A stretch of 64,000 nucleotides of DNA from positions 3,162,001 through 3,226,000 of the forward strand of contig NZ_CP136562.1 of NCBI RefSeq assembly GCF_018215265.2, in the 5' to 3' direction. The stretch is from Paenarthrobacter sp. GOM3 (GTDB taxonomy: Bacteria > Actinomycetota > Actinomycetes > Actinomycetales > Micrococcaceae). A program made the position numbers and the translations under genes. The notes under the pieces are model-generated. The model worked only from the letters and a program-made list of their open reading frames with translations. It had not been told where the DNA came from and did not search any database. Below, in pieces: positions 9,196 through 17,935 of this stretch (its first letter is position 1; each line of letters begins with the position of its first letter).

Positions 9196-9846
9196 CTAGG
9201 CTCCCTTCACGGCGGTGCGTACGAGTACGACCTGGCCGCGGGCACCGGGGACGGCACCCTTGATAAGGAGCAGCGACTTCTCAGCGTCAACAGCGTGAAC
9301 CGTGAGGTTCAGCGTGGTGTGACGCTCGGCGCCCATGCGGCCGGCCATTTTCAGGCCCTTGAAGACGCGGCTCGGGGTGGATGCGCCACCGATGGAGCCA
9401 GGCTTACGGTGGTTCTTGTGGGCACCGTGGGAAGCGCCAACGCCGTGGAAGCCGTGACGCTTCATAACACCGGCGAAGCCCTTACCCTTTGAGGTGCCGA
9501 CGACGTCGATCTTCTGGCCGGCTTCGAAGATCTCAACAGAGAGCTCCTGGCCCAGCTCGTAGGATGCGGCGTCAGCGGTACGCAGTTCGACGACGTGGCG
9601 ACGAGGGGTGACGCCAGCCTTTTCGAAGTGGCCAGCCAGCGGCTTGGTGACCTTGCGGGGATCGATCTGGCCGTAGCCGATCTGGACGGCGACGTAGCCA
9701 TCTACCTCTGCGTTGCGCAGCTGGGTGATGACGTTGGAGTCAGCCTGGACGACAGTTACCGGGATGAGCTTGTTGTTCTCGTCCCAGACCTGGGTCATGC
9801 CGAGCTTCGTGCCCAACAGGCCCTTTACGTTACGGGTTGCGGTCAT
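9196..9846 (-). CDS. rplC: 50S ribosomal protein L3
   Basis: L3 binds near the 3' end of 23S rRNA and influences the A-site entrance. The 216-residue product begins with the family pattern [17 protein letters not shown] and carries the central loop [19 protein letters not shown], followed by [18 protein letters not shown]. These are the best-conserved positions, including the glutamine/glycine-rich loop that reaches the peptidyl transferase centre. It is 17 bases downstream of rpsJ. Confidence 0.97.
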   Translation of the reverse strand: MTATRNVKGLLGTKLGMTQVWDENNKLIPVTVVQADSNVITQLRNAEVDGYVAVQIGYGQIDPRKVTKPLAGHFEKAGVTPRRHVVELRTADAASYELGQELSVEIFEAGQKIDVVGTSKGKGFAGVMKRHGFHGVGASHGAHKNHRKPGSIGGASTPSRVFKGLKMAGRMGAERHTTLNLTVHAVDAEKSLLLIKGAVPGARGQVVLVRTAVKGA

Positions 9847-9863
9847 AGTCTCTCAGCACCTCC

Positions 9864-10172
9864 CTAGAGCTTGATTTCGATGTTCACGTCGGCAGGCAGG
9901 TCGAGACGCATAAGCGAGTCAACGGCCTTCGGCGTGGGGTCGATGATGTCGATCAGACGCTTGTGAGTACGCATTTCGAAGTGCTCACGGCTGTCCTTGT
10001 ACTTGTGAGGAGAGCGAATTACGCAGTAAACGTTCTTCTCCGTGGGCAGCGGCACCGGGCCGACTACCGTTGCGCCTGCGCGCGTGACCGTCTCAACGAT
10101 CTTCCGCGCTGAAACATCAATGACCTCGTGGTCATATGACTTCAGCCGGATGCGGATTTTTTGTCCCGCCAT
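9864..10172 (-). CDS. rpsJ: 30S ribosomal protein S10
   Basis: S10 is a small-subunit head protein and, as NusE, also takes part in transcription antitermination with NusB and NusG. The 102-residue product starts [20 protein letters not shown] and has the conserved loop [20 protein letters not shown], followed by [20 protein letters not shown]. It is the first gene of the S10 operon. The upstream 383 bases are shared with the divergent beta-glucosidase gene. Confidence 0.98.
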
Positions 10173-10555
10173 GTCGCCTGACTCTCTTTCAGCTAGTGCT
10201 GCTCTAGTTAGGGCTGCTCTGTTTACTTACCTGTTGATGTGGCCGCCGAGGCGTTTGAGGATCTACCACCACACGCCGCACAAGCTGAATCCGGATATTC
10301 CGGGTTCCTCAACCTGCCGGCGCACCGACCCCCGCGGTCGGGCGTGTCGCGATTTCCACGCAGACTCGACCGCATTCCATGGGGTTCAGGGTTATGTTTG
10401 GGCTTCGACCTGGACCCTGACACCCGGCATTATCCGGATCGGGACACGAAGAAGCGCTTGAACAACTCATCCAGTATGGCTGAAACTTGGGGCAAAGGCC
10501 AATCGGCCCCCTGAAGGCCATTGCCCGCCCGGCCCAGGCTGAGGAAGATTGGGAC
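10173..10555. other. rpsJ leader / divergent intergenic region
   Basis: This 383-base stretch between rpsJ (minus) and the beta-glucosidase gene (plus) has no supported coding frame. It contains a candidate rpsJ promoter at 10473-10502 and a short GC-rich hairpin with arms CCGACC (10325-10330) and GGTCGG (10336-10341). A short palindromic element (CCGGA, three bases, TCCGG) lies near 10292-10304. If the promoter is right, the S10 operon mRNA has a leader of about 290 bases. Confidence 0.4.
10473..10502 (-). promoter_or_regulatory. Candidate promoter of the S10 operon
   Basis: On the minus strand TTGGCC (10497-10502) and CATACT (10473-10478) are spaced by 18 bases. Each shares four of six positions with the housekeeping consensus. 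Transcription would start near 10466. The match is modest, and other sites in the same region are possible. Confidence 0.33.
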
Positions 10556-11989
10556 ATGACCGTCCAGGATCAAGGTTCGGTGGAGGATCTCGCGGCCCGC
10601 CTCCGCCCGGGTTTCGTGCTTGGCGTCGCAGCCGCCGCCTTCCAGATCGAGGGCTCACTGACCGCGGACGGCCGGGGACCGTCTGGCTGGGATGCCTTCG
10701 CGGAGAAGCCAGGAGCAATTGTCGACGGCGACTCCCCCACCATAGCCTGCGACCATTACAACCGCGCGGATGAGGACATCGCCCTGATGCAGGAATTGGG
10801 CGTGGATTCGTATCGGTTCTCACTGTCGTGGCCGCGCATCCAGCCCGGCGGCAAAGGCGCCGTGAACCCGCGGGGACTGGACTTTTACGATCGCCTGATC
10901 GACAAGCTGCTGGCCGCCGGGATCTCCCCCATGGCCACGTTGTTCCACTGGGACACCCCGCTTGAACTTGAGCACACGGGTGGCTGGATGAACCGGGAAA
11001 CGGCCGAACGCTTCGCCGTCTATTGCGCCGCCGTTGCGGAACGCTTTGGCGACCGGGTGGAGTACTGGGTCACCATGAACGAGCCTGTTTCCGTGACACT
11101 GCAGGGATACGCGCTGGGGGTCCATTCCCCGGGCCGTCAGTTGTTGTTCGACTCCCTGCCCGCGGCCCACCACCAATTGCTGGCGCATGGACTGGCCGTA
11201 AGGGAACTACGGGCCGCCGGAGTAAGGGGGCAGGTGGGAATATCCAACATGCATTCCCCTGTCCAGCCTGCGGGCAACAGCCTTGGAGACCGCATGATGG
11301 CCCAGGCTTTCGACATGATCCTCAACCGCGTGTATGCCGACGCCATTTTCCTGGGCCAATATCCCAAGCCACCTCTTCCCATGAGGCCCTGGTTCCGCTC
11401 CCTTGGCACCGTGCAGGATGGCGACATGGAACTCATCAGCCAGCCCTTGGATTTCTATGGGCTCAACTATTACTACCCCATCAAGGTAGCCGCGGGCCCG
11501 GGTCCGGCGGAAATCCCCACGGGAACGTCCCCCGAGATGGCCAAGGTACCTTTTCACCTGGCCGCGTACCAGGAGTATGAAACCACAGGTTTCGGGTGGC
11601 CTGTAGCCCCGGAGTATCTCGCTTTGCTGCTGCGTGAAATGAAGGACCGCTATGGTGACGCGCTGCCTCCCCTGTTCATCACGGAGGGCGGGGCGAGCTT
11701 CCCCGAACCTCCCCACGTGGCCGGCCCCATCGAGGACGCCAACCGAATCTCCTACCTCGCCGACCATCTGGGTCATGCCCTGACGGCAACAGGACCGGGT
11801 GGCATAGCTGAGGACGTAGACCTTCGCGGCTACTACGTGTGGACATTGCTGGACAACTTTGAGTGGGCGGCCGGCTACTCCCAACGCTTCGGACTGGTGC
11901 ACGTGGATTTCGACACCATGGAAAGGACCCCCAAGGATTCGTTCTATTGGTACCGTGCGCTGGGCCGTGCCCGGGCCCGAGAGTTATAG
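10556..11989 (+). CDS. GH1 family beta-glucosidase (or related beta-glycosidase)
   Basis: This is a retaining glycoside hydrolase of family 1, predicted to release glucose or a related sugar from beta-linked oligosaccharides in the cytoplasm; no signal peptide is seen. The 477-residue length is typical. The N-terminal FVLGVAAAAFQIEGSL motif, the acid/base glutamate in VTMNEPVS (Glu176) and the nucleophile in LFITEGGASF (Glu377) are present. WTLLDNFEWAAGYSQRFGL near the C-terminus completes the active site. The nucleophile motif reads TEGG where most members have TENG. I chose the ATG at 10556 because GAGGAAG lies eight bases upstream. It stands alone, divergent from rpsJ; the exact substrate cannot be told. 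Confidence 0.9.
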   Translation: MTVQDQGSVEDLAARLRPGFVLGVAAAAFQIEGSLTADGRGPSGWDAFAEKPGAIVDGDSPTIACDHYNRADEDIALMQELGVDSYRFSLSWPRIQPGGKGAVNPRGLDFYDRLIDKLLAAGISPMATLFHWDTPLELEHTGGWMNRETAERFAVYCAAVAERFGDRVEYWVTMNEPVSVTLQGYALGVHSPGRQLLFDSLPAAHHQLLAHGLAVRELRAAGVRGQVGISNMHSPVQPAGNSLGDRMMAQAFDMILNRVYADAIFLGQYPKPPLPMRPWFRSLGTVQDGDMELISQPLDFYGLNYYYPIKVAAGPGPAEIPTGTSPEMAKVPFHLAAYQEYETTGFGWPVAPEYLALLLREMKDRYGDALPPLFITEGGASFPEPPHVAGPIEDANRISYLADHLGHALTATGPGGIAEDVDLRGYYVWTLLDNFEWAAGYSQRFGLVHVDFDTMERTPKDSFYWYRALGRARAREL

Positions 11990-12020
11990 CCCAGGTAGGT
12001 TAAATAGCTTCGTTCGGGCG

Positions 12021-12149
12021 CTACTGGTTGTTCTTGTTGGCGCGCCTGATGCGCTTGGCCCGATCGATTTCGGTGCGGAAGTTCTTGCGTCCCCACACGA
12101 CCCCGCCACCAATTGCTGCAATGACTGCGAGAACTATCAGGAATTCCAT
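12021..12149 (-). CDS. 42-residue single-pass membrane peptide
   Basis: This is a small gene of unknown function. The product starts MEFLIVLAVIAAIGGGVVWG, which is one hydrophobic helix, followed by a strongly basic tail (RAKRIRRANKNNQ). An AGAGGAG ribosome site stands about eight bases before the ATG at 12147-12149. It lies 28 bases downstream of the giant membrane protein gene on the same strand, so it is probably the last gene of that unit. The cytoplasmic positive tail predicts an N-out, C-in orientation. It could be an accessory subunit of its large neighbour, but this is only a guess from position. Confidence 0.62.
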   Translation of the reverse strand: MEFLIVLAVIAAIGGGVVWGRKNFRTEIDRAKRIRRANKNNQ

Positions 12150-12177
12150 GCATGGCTCCTCTCCGTAGACTGCAACA

Positions 12178-15100
12178 TTATCGGATCCCGTCCTTGGCCT
12201 GCGACGGGACGTCATCCGGATTGCTGTCCGGGCGCTCCGCTGCAGTACCAGTATGGGGTCGCTTGTTCAGCCGCCAGACCGCCAGCACAATCAGCCCCAG
12301 CGCAACAAGGGCCAACATGGCGAAGGCGTAAGAACGCAGCGCCCACATGATGCTGAGCGCAACTCCGGCGGCTCCCCACCACACAATGATCCTTTCGGCC
12401 AGCAGCAGGCCTGCCGCAAGAAGAACCACATGTGCCACGAGCACATAGAGTTGTTGCGCCGGAGTGCCGCCGAAGATCGTTCCCAGGGATGTCAGCGACA
12501 GGGCACCTGCTGCCACGCAGAGTCTGAGCAGTCCATCGCTCCGTTGCCCCTTGAGGTAGCGCAGTCCTGCTAGAACCCCCAGGGCAATGACGTACCACTG
12601 GATCGCCCAGAACCAGTCGGGCCGGGAATTGTCCACAAACAGCAGCGCGCGCTGGAAAGCAGCCAACGAGAGCACGCCCGCGACCTCAGCTGCCACCCAC
12701 TTGCTGTAGGGAATCTCAACAACCGCCAGCACGCCCGCTGCGATGACCAAGGCTGCTCCAACCAGGGCCGTCCCGTCCCGTAGAAGGCCCACCGCCGCGG
12801 AGGAAACCAAACCGACGACGGCGGTACCCACCAACGCGTTACGCCGCCAAAGTACGCCACCGATATCCCGGCCCCCGAGCACCTTCGCGGAGTACAGGAG
12901 TACAGACGCGCCCACCCCGCCCAGAAGCCACGGCATGAATGCGGCCCAGACACCCAAGGGCAGCCCATCCAGCAAACCATCGACGGCGGCTATGGAGCCC
13001 ACGAGCACAGCCGGCGCCGCTACAACGTAGAGGGCGGGGACCTTCTCGATGTGGGAGGCTGCGAAGAGCGCCAGTGCCAGGACCAGCATCGACAGCCCGG
13101 TGAGGGTCATCGAGACGCCGGTCGAGAACAGGCCGCCGACGACGACGAAGCCCAATGCGGAGGACAGCCAGAACCAACGATCGCTGCCCTGCGCACGGAT
13201 ATCGGCACCGGAGCCTTGGGACCTGACGATGCACCGCGCCACAGTGCTCGCAGTGGACAGCGCAAGAAGCACCATGGGTACCTGGTACTTGTCCAGGAGC
13301 GGCTGGTGCAACCAGGTCTCGGTGGGAAAATGGACCGCAGGGCCAGCGAGGACCACGCCGAGGCCAGCGGCAGCGATGACGAAGTACTCTGAGCCGTGCA
13401 CCTTGAGGTAACGCCGGGCAATCGGGGCGCAGGCCAGGACCAACGCCAACTCGACGAGGACCACCCAGCGGTCGCCGCCGTCGAAAGTTCCCATCAGCAG
13501 GTAGCCCACCGGGAGGGCAAGCTGAACACCCAAGGTGGCCCATACCGTTCCTTGCTGGAAGGCGATATCAGTCCCCCGGCTGCGCACGGCCAATCCCGCG
13601 ACGTGCTGCAACACCATGGCCAAGGCGATCACCAAGGACACGGTCGCGGCAGAGTCCGAGATATCAGCCGCGAGCACGCCCACGAACGCGGTCGCAAGGA
13701 CACGGACACCCAACAGGTATCCCCCACGGGCACGACGCTCACGGACAACGGACACCATGTATCCGCTGTAGGCCGCAAAGATTCCCAACAGGATTTCGAC
13801 ATCACGGATGCTCACCATCCGAAGTGCCAGGAGCAGCACCAGGGAAACCGGGGCGAAGATCCACGCGGCGGAGTGGCGGCGAAGCACCACTCCGCAGGCA
13901 ACAGCGGCCAAGGCCGTGGCCGTCGTGGTAAACCCTGGCTGCCACCCATGCTTTGGAAGGAGCCCCACGCTGCCTGCAAGTGTCAGGATCGAGGTGGCGG
14001 CAGCCATGACCGACAGGACGACTCCTGCATCAGCCATGGAAGCTTGCGGGTACCGTCGGCGCATGCCCGGCAAGAGCGGAAGAGCGAGCTGAAGTGCGCA
14101 CATGGCGACGACGACAACCGCAACCGACGGCATCTCCCCTGCTACCCGCAAGCCTCCGTTGTCGCGAGTGGCATCGTAGGTTGCCGATGCCGCCAGCAAG
14201 GTGGCCGATGCCCGGCCCAGCCACCAGTAGCACTGACGATGCAAGGACGGGACGAGCCTCAAAGCAGTCAGGCAGAAGTAGCCGATCCCGACCAGGAGGA
14301 CTACGTTACTCAGGGCGAGGGACACCGACGCCGCGCCCACCACCCCAGCGACAAGGACCGCACCCGGTGCATGGAACTCCCACAAAGCGGGTCGCCATGG
14401 GCCGTCACCTTCAGCGTCCCGGCGGAAGAGCAAAGCTCCAGAGGCGACGCCGGCCAGCAGGACCAAGTAGACAGCCGTGACCACGGCAGGCCTGCCTGCC
14501 ACGTGATCGACTACCGGCAGTATCAGTAGCCCAGCCATCCCGGAACCGCCGAAGGCTGCGGTCGAGGCCCACGGCGCCAGGAGCCGGACTCCCCCTCCCA
14601 TCAGGAGGGCGTTGGCTACTTGCTGGAGGACGGCAGCACCGATGAAAGCCAGCACAGAGGCAGCGACCTGGTTGGCGCTCTCTTCAAAGATTCCGGCCGC
14701 CACTGCCGGCGCACCCAGCGTCAGGGCGATACGTCCGGCAAGGATCAGATGTTGACGAAGCGCGCCTGGCTGGATGGCCCCGCGGAGGAACCAGTACAAC
14801 CCGGCAGATATCAGGAGCCCTGAAAGAGGCCACGCGCCCAGCACTCCCATGAAGGGAAGAGCCACAGCAAGGACGACGCCGGGCGCGAACCCAACGCCGC
14901 CACCCATCTTCCACCCCACCACCATGGCGGTCAGCATCGCGGCAGACAGTGGCAGGTAAGGGGCAAGATCGAACTCACCGACTCCCAGGACCATTGTCAG
15001 GGCTGCTGCCGTCACCAACTGCAAGCCCAGGCACGACACGGCGTCGTTCCACCAGAACCGCGGGGCAAGCCTCTCCCCCGCGAACGCGATCCCCAGCGAC

Positions 15101-16359
15101 TGGACGCCGAGGCAAACAATGGCGGCGAACATCACCAGGCTTACGTCCTCGGACAGATCCCACACAACTCCCAGCAGCGCCAAAGTGAAGGCAAGCCGGG
15201 CAGCATAGGCGTTCTGGAGCCGGAAAAGTCCTCCCGGAACAAAAGCCATCACCGTGAAGCAAGCCCCGCATACGGCCATGACCATTGCGTACTCGCCTCG
15301 GGACAGAAGCGCCGGTGTCACTGTCACAGCTATGGCGACCGCAGGCACCACGAACGGATGCAGCATCATCAGCGGACGGATATAGAGGGGCGGTATCCAA
15401 CGCGGACGCAGCAGCGCACCCAAAGTCAGCAGGACGGCCACCCCGATCATCGCGATGAAGTACCACACCAAGGCACCCCCGAGGATGGAAACCCCTGACC
15501 AGGCCGTAGAGACCACAAAGGTCAGTGAAAGAAACGCGAGGACCTTGTTATCCAACCGAACGGCTGTGTAGCTGTACGCCGCCATACCCAACAACGACGT
15601 CACCAGCCAGGCGGCTGGACCATTGTGAAGAGCGAAGTTGTACATCGCCAAACCCGTGACCGGAATGAGTGCCAGCCCCGTACCGACGAAAGCTACAGCG
15701 GCCGGACGAAGCCGGGGAACCTTGGCATGGATGATCAGCCCGGCGATGTAGAACAAAGCCGTAATGAACCAAATACCCATGAAGCGGAAAACTCCAGGCA
15801 GGCTGGTACCCACAAACAAGGCGCCCGCAGCTACCAGCAAAAGGCTTGCTACGTAGAGCGTGATGTTGATGTTTTGCTGGTCCCGCTTCGCCTTGCGGGC
15901 TGCGGCAGCTTCAGGCGTCTCCCGAGGGACAGGGGGCTGTTCGACCCTGGCAACGACGGGCTGGCGGGGCGCCTGCGACTGGGGTGCTGGCTGGTAGGGC
16001 GCCTGCTGCCGGGGCGCGGGCGGAACCACAGGATAGGGACGCGTGACGGACGTCGGCGGTTGCAGAGGAATCGTCGCCGCTGGAGTGGCCCTTGGAAACG
16101 GAGCACCAACGTGGGGGTCTGGTACCTGCTTGGTCGTCGCCGCTGCAGGATCCCGCCGGGCTTCGGCGTCGCGCCAGCCCGCCACGTGCCCGGCCAGGTA
16201 GCCCGCCCGGTAGGCGTTCGATCCGCCTACCGGGTCCGGGCCGGCGGAGATATTACTGGTTGGATAAGGCGGCCGGCTTTTGCTTCCATTCCTAAGTCCC
16301 ACGGCATAGGCGATCGCCCCGGTCATTGCCAGGAGCACCAAAACGAGCAGTCCATTCAT
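12178..16359 (-). CDS. Very large polytopic membrane protein, unknown function
   Basis: The product has 1,393 residues. It starts with one hydrophobic helix (MNGLLVLVLLAMTGAIAYAV), then a roughly 130-residue soluble linker rich in Pro, Gln and Ala (for example QAPYQPAPQSQAPRQP). From about residue 165 to 1370, hydrophobic segments of 18-25 residues follow one another almost without interruption. No catalytic motif, nucleotide-binding site or transporter signature is visible. The repetitive helix pattern resembles large DUF2339-like or SCO7613-type actinobacterial membrane proteins, but that is an impression, not a search result. The ATG has AAGGACC upstream. It lies between tuf and the S10 operon on the same strand, but the tuf terminator separates it from tuf. 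Confidence 0.72.
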   Translation of the reverse strand: MNGLLVLVLLAMTGAIAYAVGLRNGSKSRPPYPTSNISAGPDPVGGSNAYRAGYLAGHVAGWRDAEARRDPAAATTKQVPDPHVGAPFPRATPAATIPLQPPTSVTRPYPVVPPAPRQQAPYQPAPQSQAPRQPVVARVEQPPVPRETPEAAAARKAKRDQQNINITLYVASLLLVAAGALFVGTSLPGVFRFMGIWFITALFYIAGLIIHAKVPRLRPAAVAFVGTGLALIPVTGLAMYNFALHNGPAAWLVTSLLGMAAYSYTAVRLDNKVLAFLSLTFVVSTAWSGVSILGGALVWYFIAMIGVAVLLTLGALLRPRWIPPLYIRPLMMLHPFVVPAVAIAVTVTPALLSRGEYAMVMAVCGACFTVMAFVPGGLFRLQNAYAARLAFTLALLGVVWDLSEDVSLVMFAAIVCLGVQSLGIAFAGERLAPRFWWNDAVSCLGLQLVTAAALTMVLGVGEFDLAPYLPLSAAMLTAMVVGWKMGGGVGFAPGVVLAVALPFMGVLGAWPLSGLLISAGLYWFLRGAIQPGALRQHLILAGRIALTLGAPAVAAGIFEESANQVAASVLAFIGAAVLQQVANALLMGGGVRLLAPWASTAAFGGSGMAGLLILPVVDHVAGRPAVVTAVYLVLLAGVASGALLFRRDAEGDGPWRPALWEFHAPGAVLVAGVVGAASVSLALSNVVLLVGIGYFCLTALRLVPSLHRQCYWWLGRASATLLAASATYDATRDNGGLRVAGEMPSVAVVVVAMCALQLALPLLPGMRRRYPQASMADAGVVLSVMAAATSILTLAGSVGLLPKHGWQPGFTTTATALAAVACGVVLRRHSAAWIFAPVSLVLLLALRMVSIRDVEILLGIFAAYSGYMVSVVRERRARGGYLLGVRVLATAFVGVLAADISDSAATVSLVIALAMVLQHVAGLAVRSRGTDIAFQQGTVWATLGVQLALPVGYLLMGTFDGGDRWVVLVELALVLACAPIARRYLKVHGSEYFVIAAAGLGVVLAGPAVHFPTETWLHQPLLDKYQVPMVLLALSTASTVARCIVRSQGSGADIRAQGSDRWFWLSSALGFVVVGGLFSTGVSMTLTGLSMLVLALALFAASHIEKVPALYVVAAPAVLVGSIAAVDGLLDGLPLGVWAAFMPWLLGGVGASVLLYSAKVLGGRDIGGVLWRRNALVGTAVVGLVSSAAVGLLRDGTALVGAALVIAAGVLAVVEIPYSKWVAAEVAGVLSLAAFQRALLFVDNSRPDWFWAIQWYVIALGVLAGLRYLKGQRSDGLLRLCVAAGALSLTSLGTIFGGTPAQQLYVLVAHVVLLAAGLLLAERIIVWWGAAGVALSIMWALRSYAFAMLALVALGLIVLAVWRLNKRPHTGTAAERPDSNPDDVPSQAKDGIR

Positions 16360-16423
16360 GGAAGGTCCTTAGATCTGTCGGCCTCAAGCCCGCCGCGTTT
16401 CTCCAATCGATAGAGAAACTATA

Positions 16424-16461
16424 GCAAAGAAGAGCCCCACCGCCGAAGCGGTGGGGCTCTT
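16424..16461 (-). terminator. Rho-independent terminator after tuf
   Basis: A perfect 14-base stem (arms 16430-16443 and 16448-16461) closes a TTCG loop on the minus strand and is followed by a short CTTTGC tract. It lies 52 bases after the tuf stop and before the large membrane protein gene, so it should end the tuf transcript. Confidence 0.82.
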
Positions 16462-16513
16462 CTTGTGCGTAACTACCGGCTGGGCCGGAAGGTCACAGAT
16501 CTACAAGTAGGAA

Positions 16514-17704
16514 CTACTTGATGATGCTGGTGACACGTCCCGAACCAACGGTGCGGCCGCCTTCGCGGATAGCGAAGCCGAGGCCCTCTTCCATAGCGAT
16601 CGGCTGGATGAGCGCAACGGTCATCTCAGTGTTGTCGCCAGGCATAACCATTTCCGTGCCTTCCGGCAGGGTGATAACGCCGGTTACGTCCGTGGTGCGG
16701 AAGTAGAACTGCGGGCGGTAGTTGGAGTAGAACGGGTTGTGACGTCCGCCTTCGTCCTTGGACAGGATGTAGACGTTAGCCTCGAAGTCGGTGTGCGGGG
16801 TGATGGAACCCGGCTTGACGACAACCTGGCCACGCTCGACATCGTCGCGCTTGAGACCGCGGAGCAGGAGGCCACAGTTCTCGCCGGCCCATGCTTCGTC
16901 GAGCTGCTTGTGGAACATCTCGATACCGGTAACCGTGGTCTTCTGGACCGGGCGGATGCCGACGATCTCGACCTCGGAGTTGATGGCGAGGGTTCCACGC
17001 TCGGCGCGGCCCGTTACAACGGTGCCACGACCGGTGATCGTGAAGACGTCTTCGATCGGCATCAGGAACGGCTTGTCGCGGTCACGTACGGGGTCCGGAA
17101 CGGACTCGTCGACAGCTGCCATCAGGTCCTGGACGGACTTGACCCAAACCGGGTCGCCTTCCAGAGCCTTGAGACCGGAAACGCGAACAACCGGAGCCTC
17201 ATCGCCATCGAAGCCCTGCGAGCTCAGGAGCTCACGAACTTCCATTTCGACGAGGTCGAGGAGTTCTTCGTCATCAACCATGTCGGACTTGTTCAGTGCG
17301 ACCAGCAGGTAGGGAACACCAACCTGGCGGGCGAGCAGAACGTGCTCACGGGTCTGAGCCATCGGACCATCGGTTGCGGCAACCACGAGGATTGCGCCGT
17401 CCATCTGGGCAGCACCGGTGATCATGTTCTTGATGTAGTCAGCGTGACCGGGGGCGTCTACGTGTGCGTAGTGGCGCTTCTCGGTCTGGTACTCCACGTG
17501 GGAGATGTTGATGGTAATACCGCGCTGGCGCTCTTCCGGAGCGGAGTCGATCGACGCGAAGTCGCGCTGCTCGTTGAGATCCGGGTACTGGTCGTACAGC
17601 ACCTTGGAAATGGCGGCAGTCAGCGTCGTCTTACCGTGGTCAACGTGACCAATGGTGCCGATGTTGACGTGCGGCTTAGTCCGCTCGAACTTTGCCTTTG
17701 CCAC
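16514..17704 (-). CDS. tuf: Elongation factor Tu
   Basis: EF-Tu is the GTPase that delivers aminoacyl-tRNA to the ribosomal A site. The 396-residue length is standard. The G motifs are all present: [10 protein letters not shown] near residue 20 (P loop), RGITI (switch I), DAPGHADY (DxxG) and NKSDM (guanine specificity). Domains 2 and 3 end in [13 protein letters not shown]. The start is GTG with AGGAGG six bases upstream. A separate promoter candidate (17774-17802) and a following terminator suggest that tuf is also transcribed on its own, apart from the str operon. This is the only tuf copy in the window. Confidence 0.98.
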   Translation of the reverse strand: MAKAKFERTKPHVNIGTIGHVDHGKTTLTAAISKVLYDQYPDLNEQRDFASIDSAPEERQRGITINISHVEYQTEKRHYAHVDAPGHADYIKNMITGAAQMDGAILVVAATDGPMAQTREHVLLARQVGVPYLLVALNKSDMVDDEELLDLVEMEVRELLSSQGFDGDEAPVVRVSGLKALEGDPVWVKSVQDLMAAVDESVPDPVRDRDKPFLMPIEDVFTITGRGTVVTGRAERGTLAINSEVEIVGIRPVQKTTVTGIEMFHKQLDEAWAGENCGLLLRGLKRDDVERGQVVVKPGSITPHTDFEANVYILSKDEGGRHNPFYSNYRPQFYFRTTDVTGVITLPEGTEMVMPGDNTEMTVALIQPIAMEEGLGFAIREGGRTVGSGRVTSIIK

Positions 17705-17773
17705 AGGTTCCTCCTAGAACGATTTCAAGTGAAGTGCTCCTCGGCCGCGCTTTTCGCGGCAGAAACTTTAGCA

Positions 17774-17802
17774 AGTCTACTTGGGGGCTTGGTTTTGGTG
17801 AA
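17774..17802 (-). promoter_or_regulatory. Candidate tuf promoter
   Basis: On the minus strand TTCACC (17797-17802) and TAGACT (17774-17779) are separated by exactly 17 bases. The predicted start near 17767 gives a leader of about 63 bases with the AGGAGG site before the GTG. The same -10 hexamer recurs at rpsL, tRNA-Trp and asd. Confidence 0.6.
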
Positions 17803-17935
17803 ATTGCAGATTCAGGAACCAATCTTAGTTCCTAGAGCCTGTTTGCGCAGGGGCCGGGCTGCAGCTTCCGCCGCAGCCCCGCCTCAGACGCTTAGATGCC
17901 TTCCCGGGACCGGAATTGCATCCGTTACCGGGAGA

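Noticed and set aside
16430..16461. Terminator serving a plus-strand gene
   Set aside because: The hairpin is symmetric, but no plus-strand gene ends there; it belongs to tuf.
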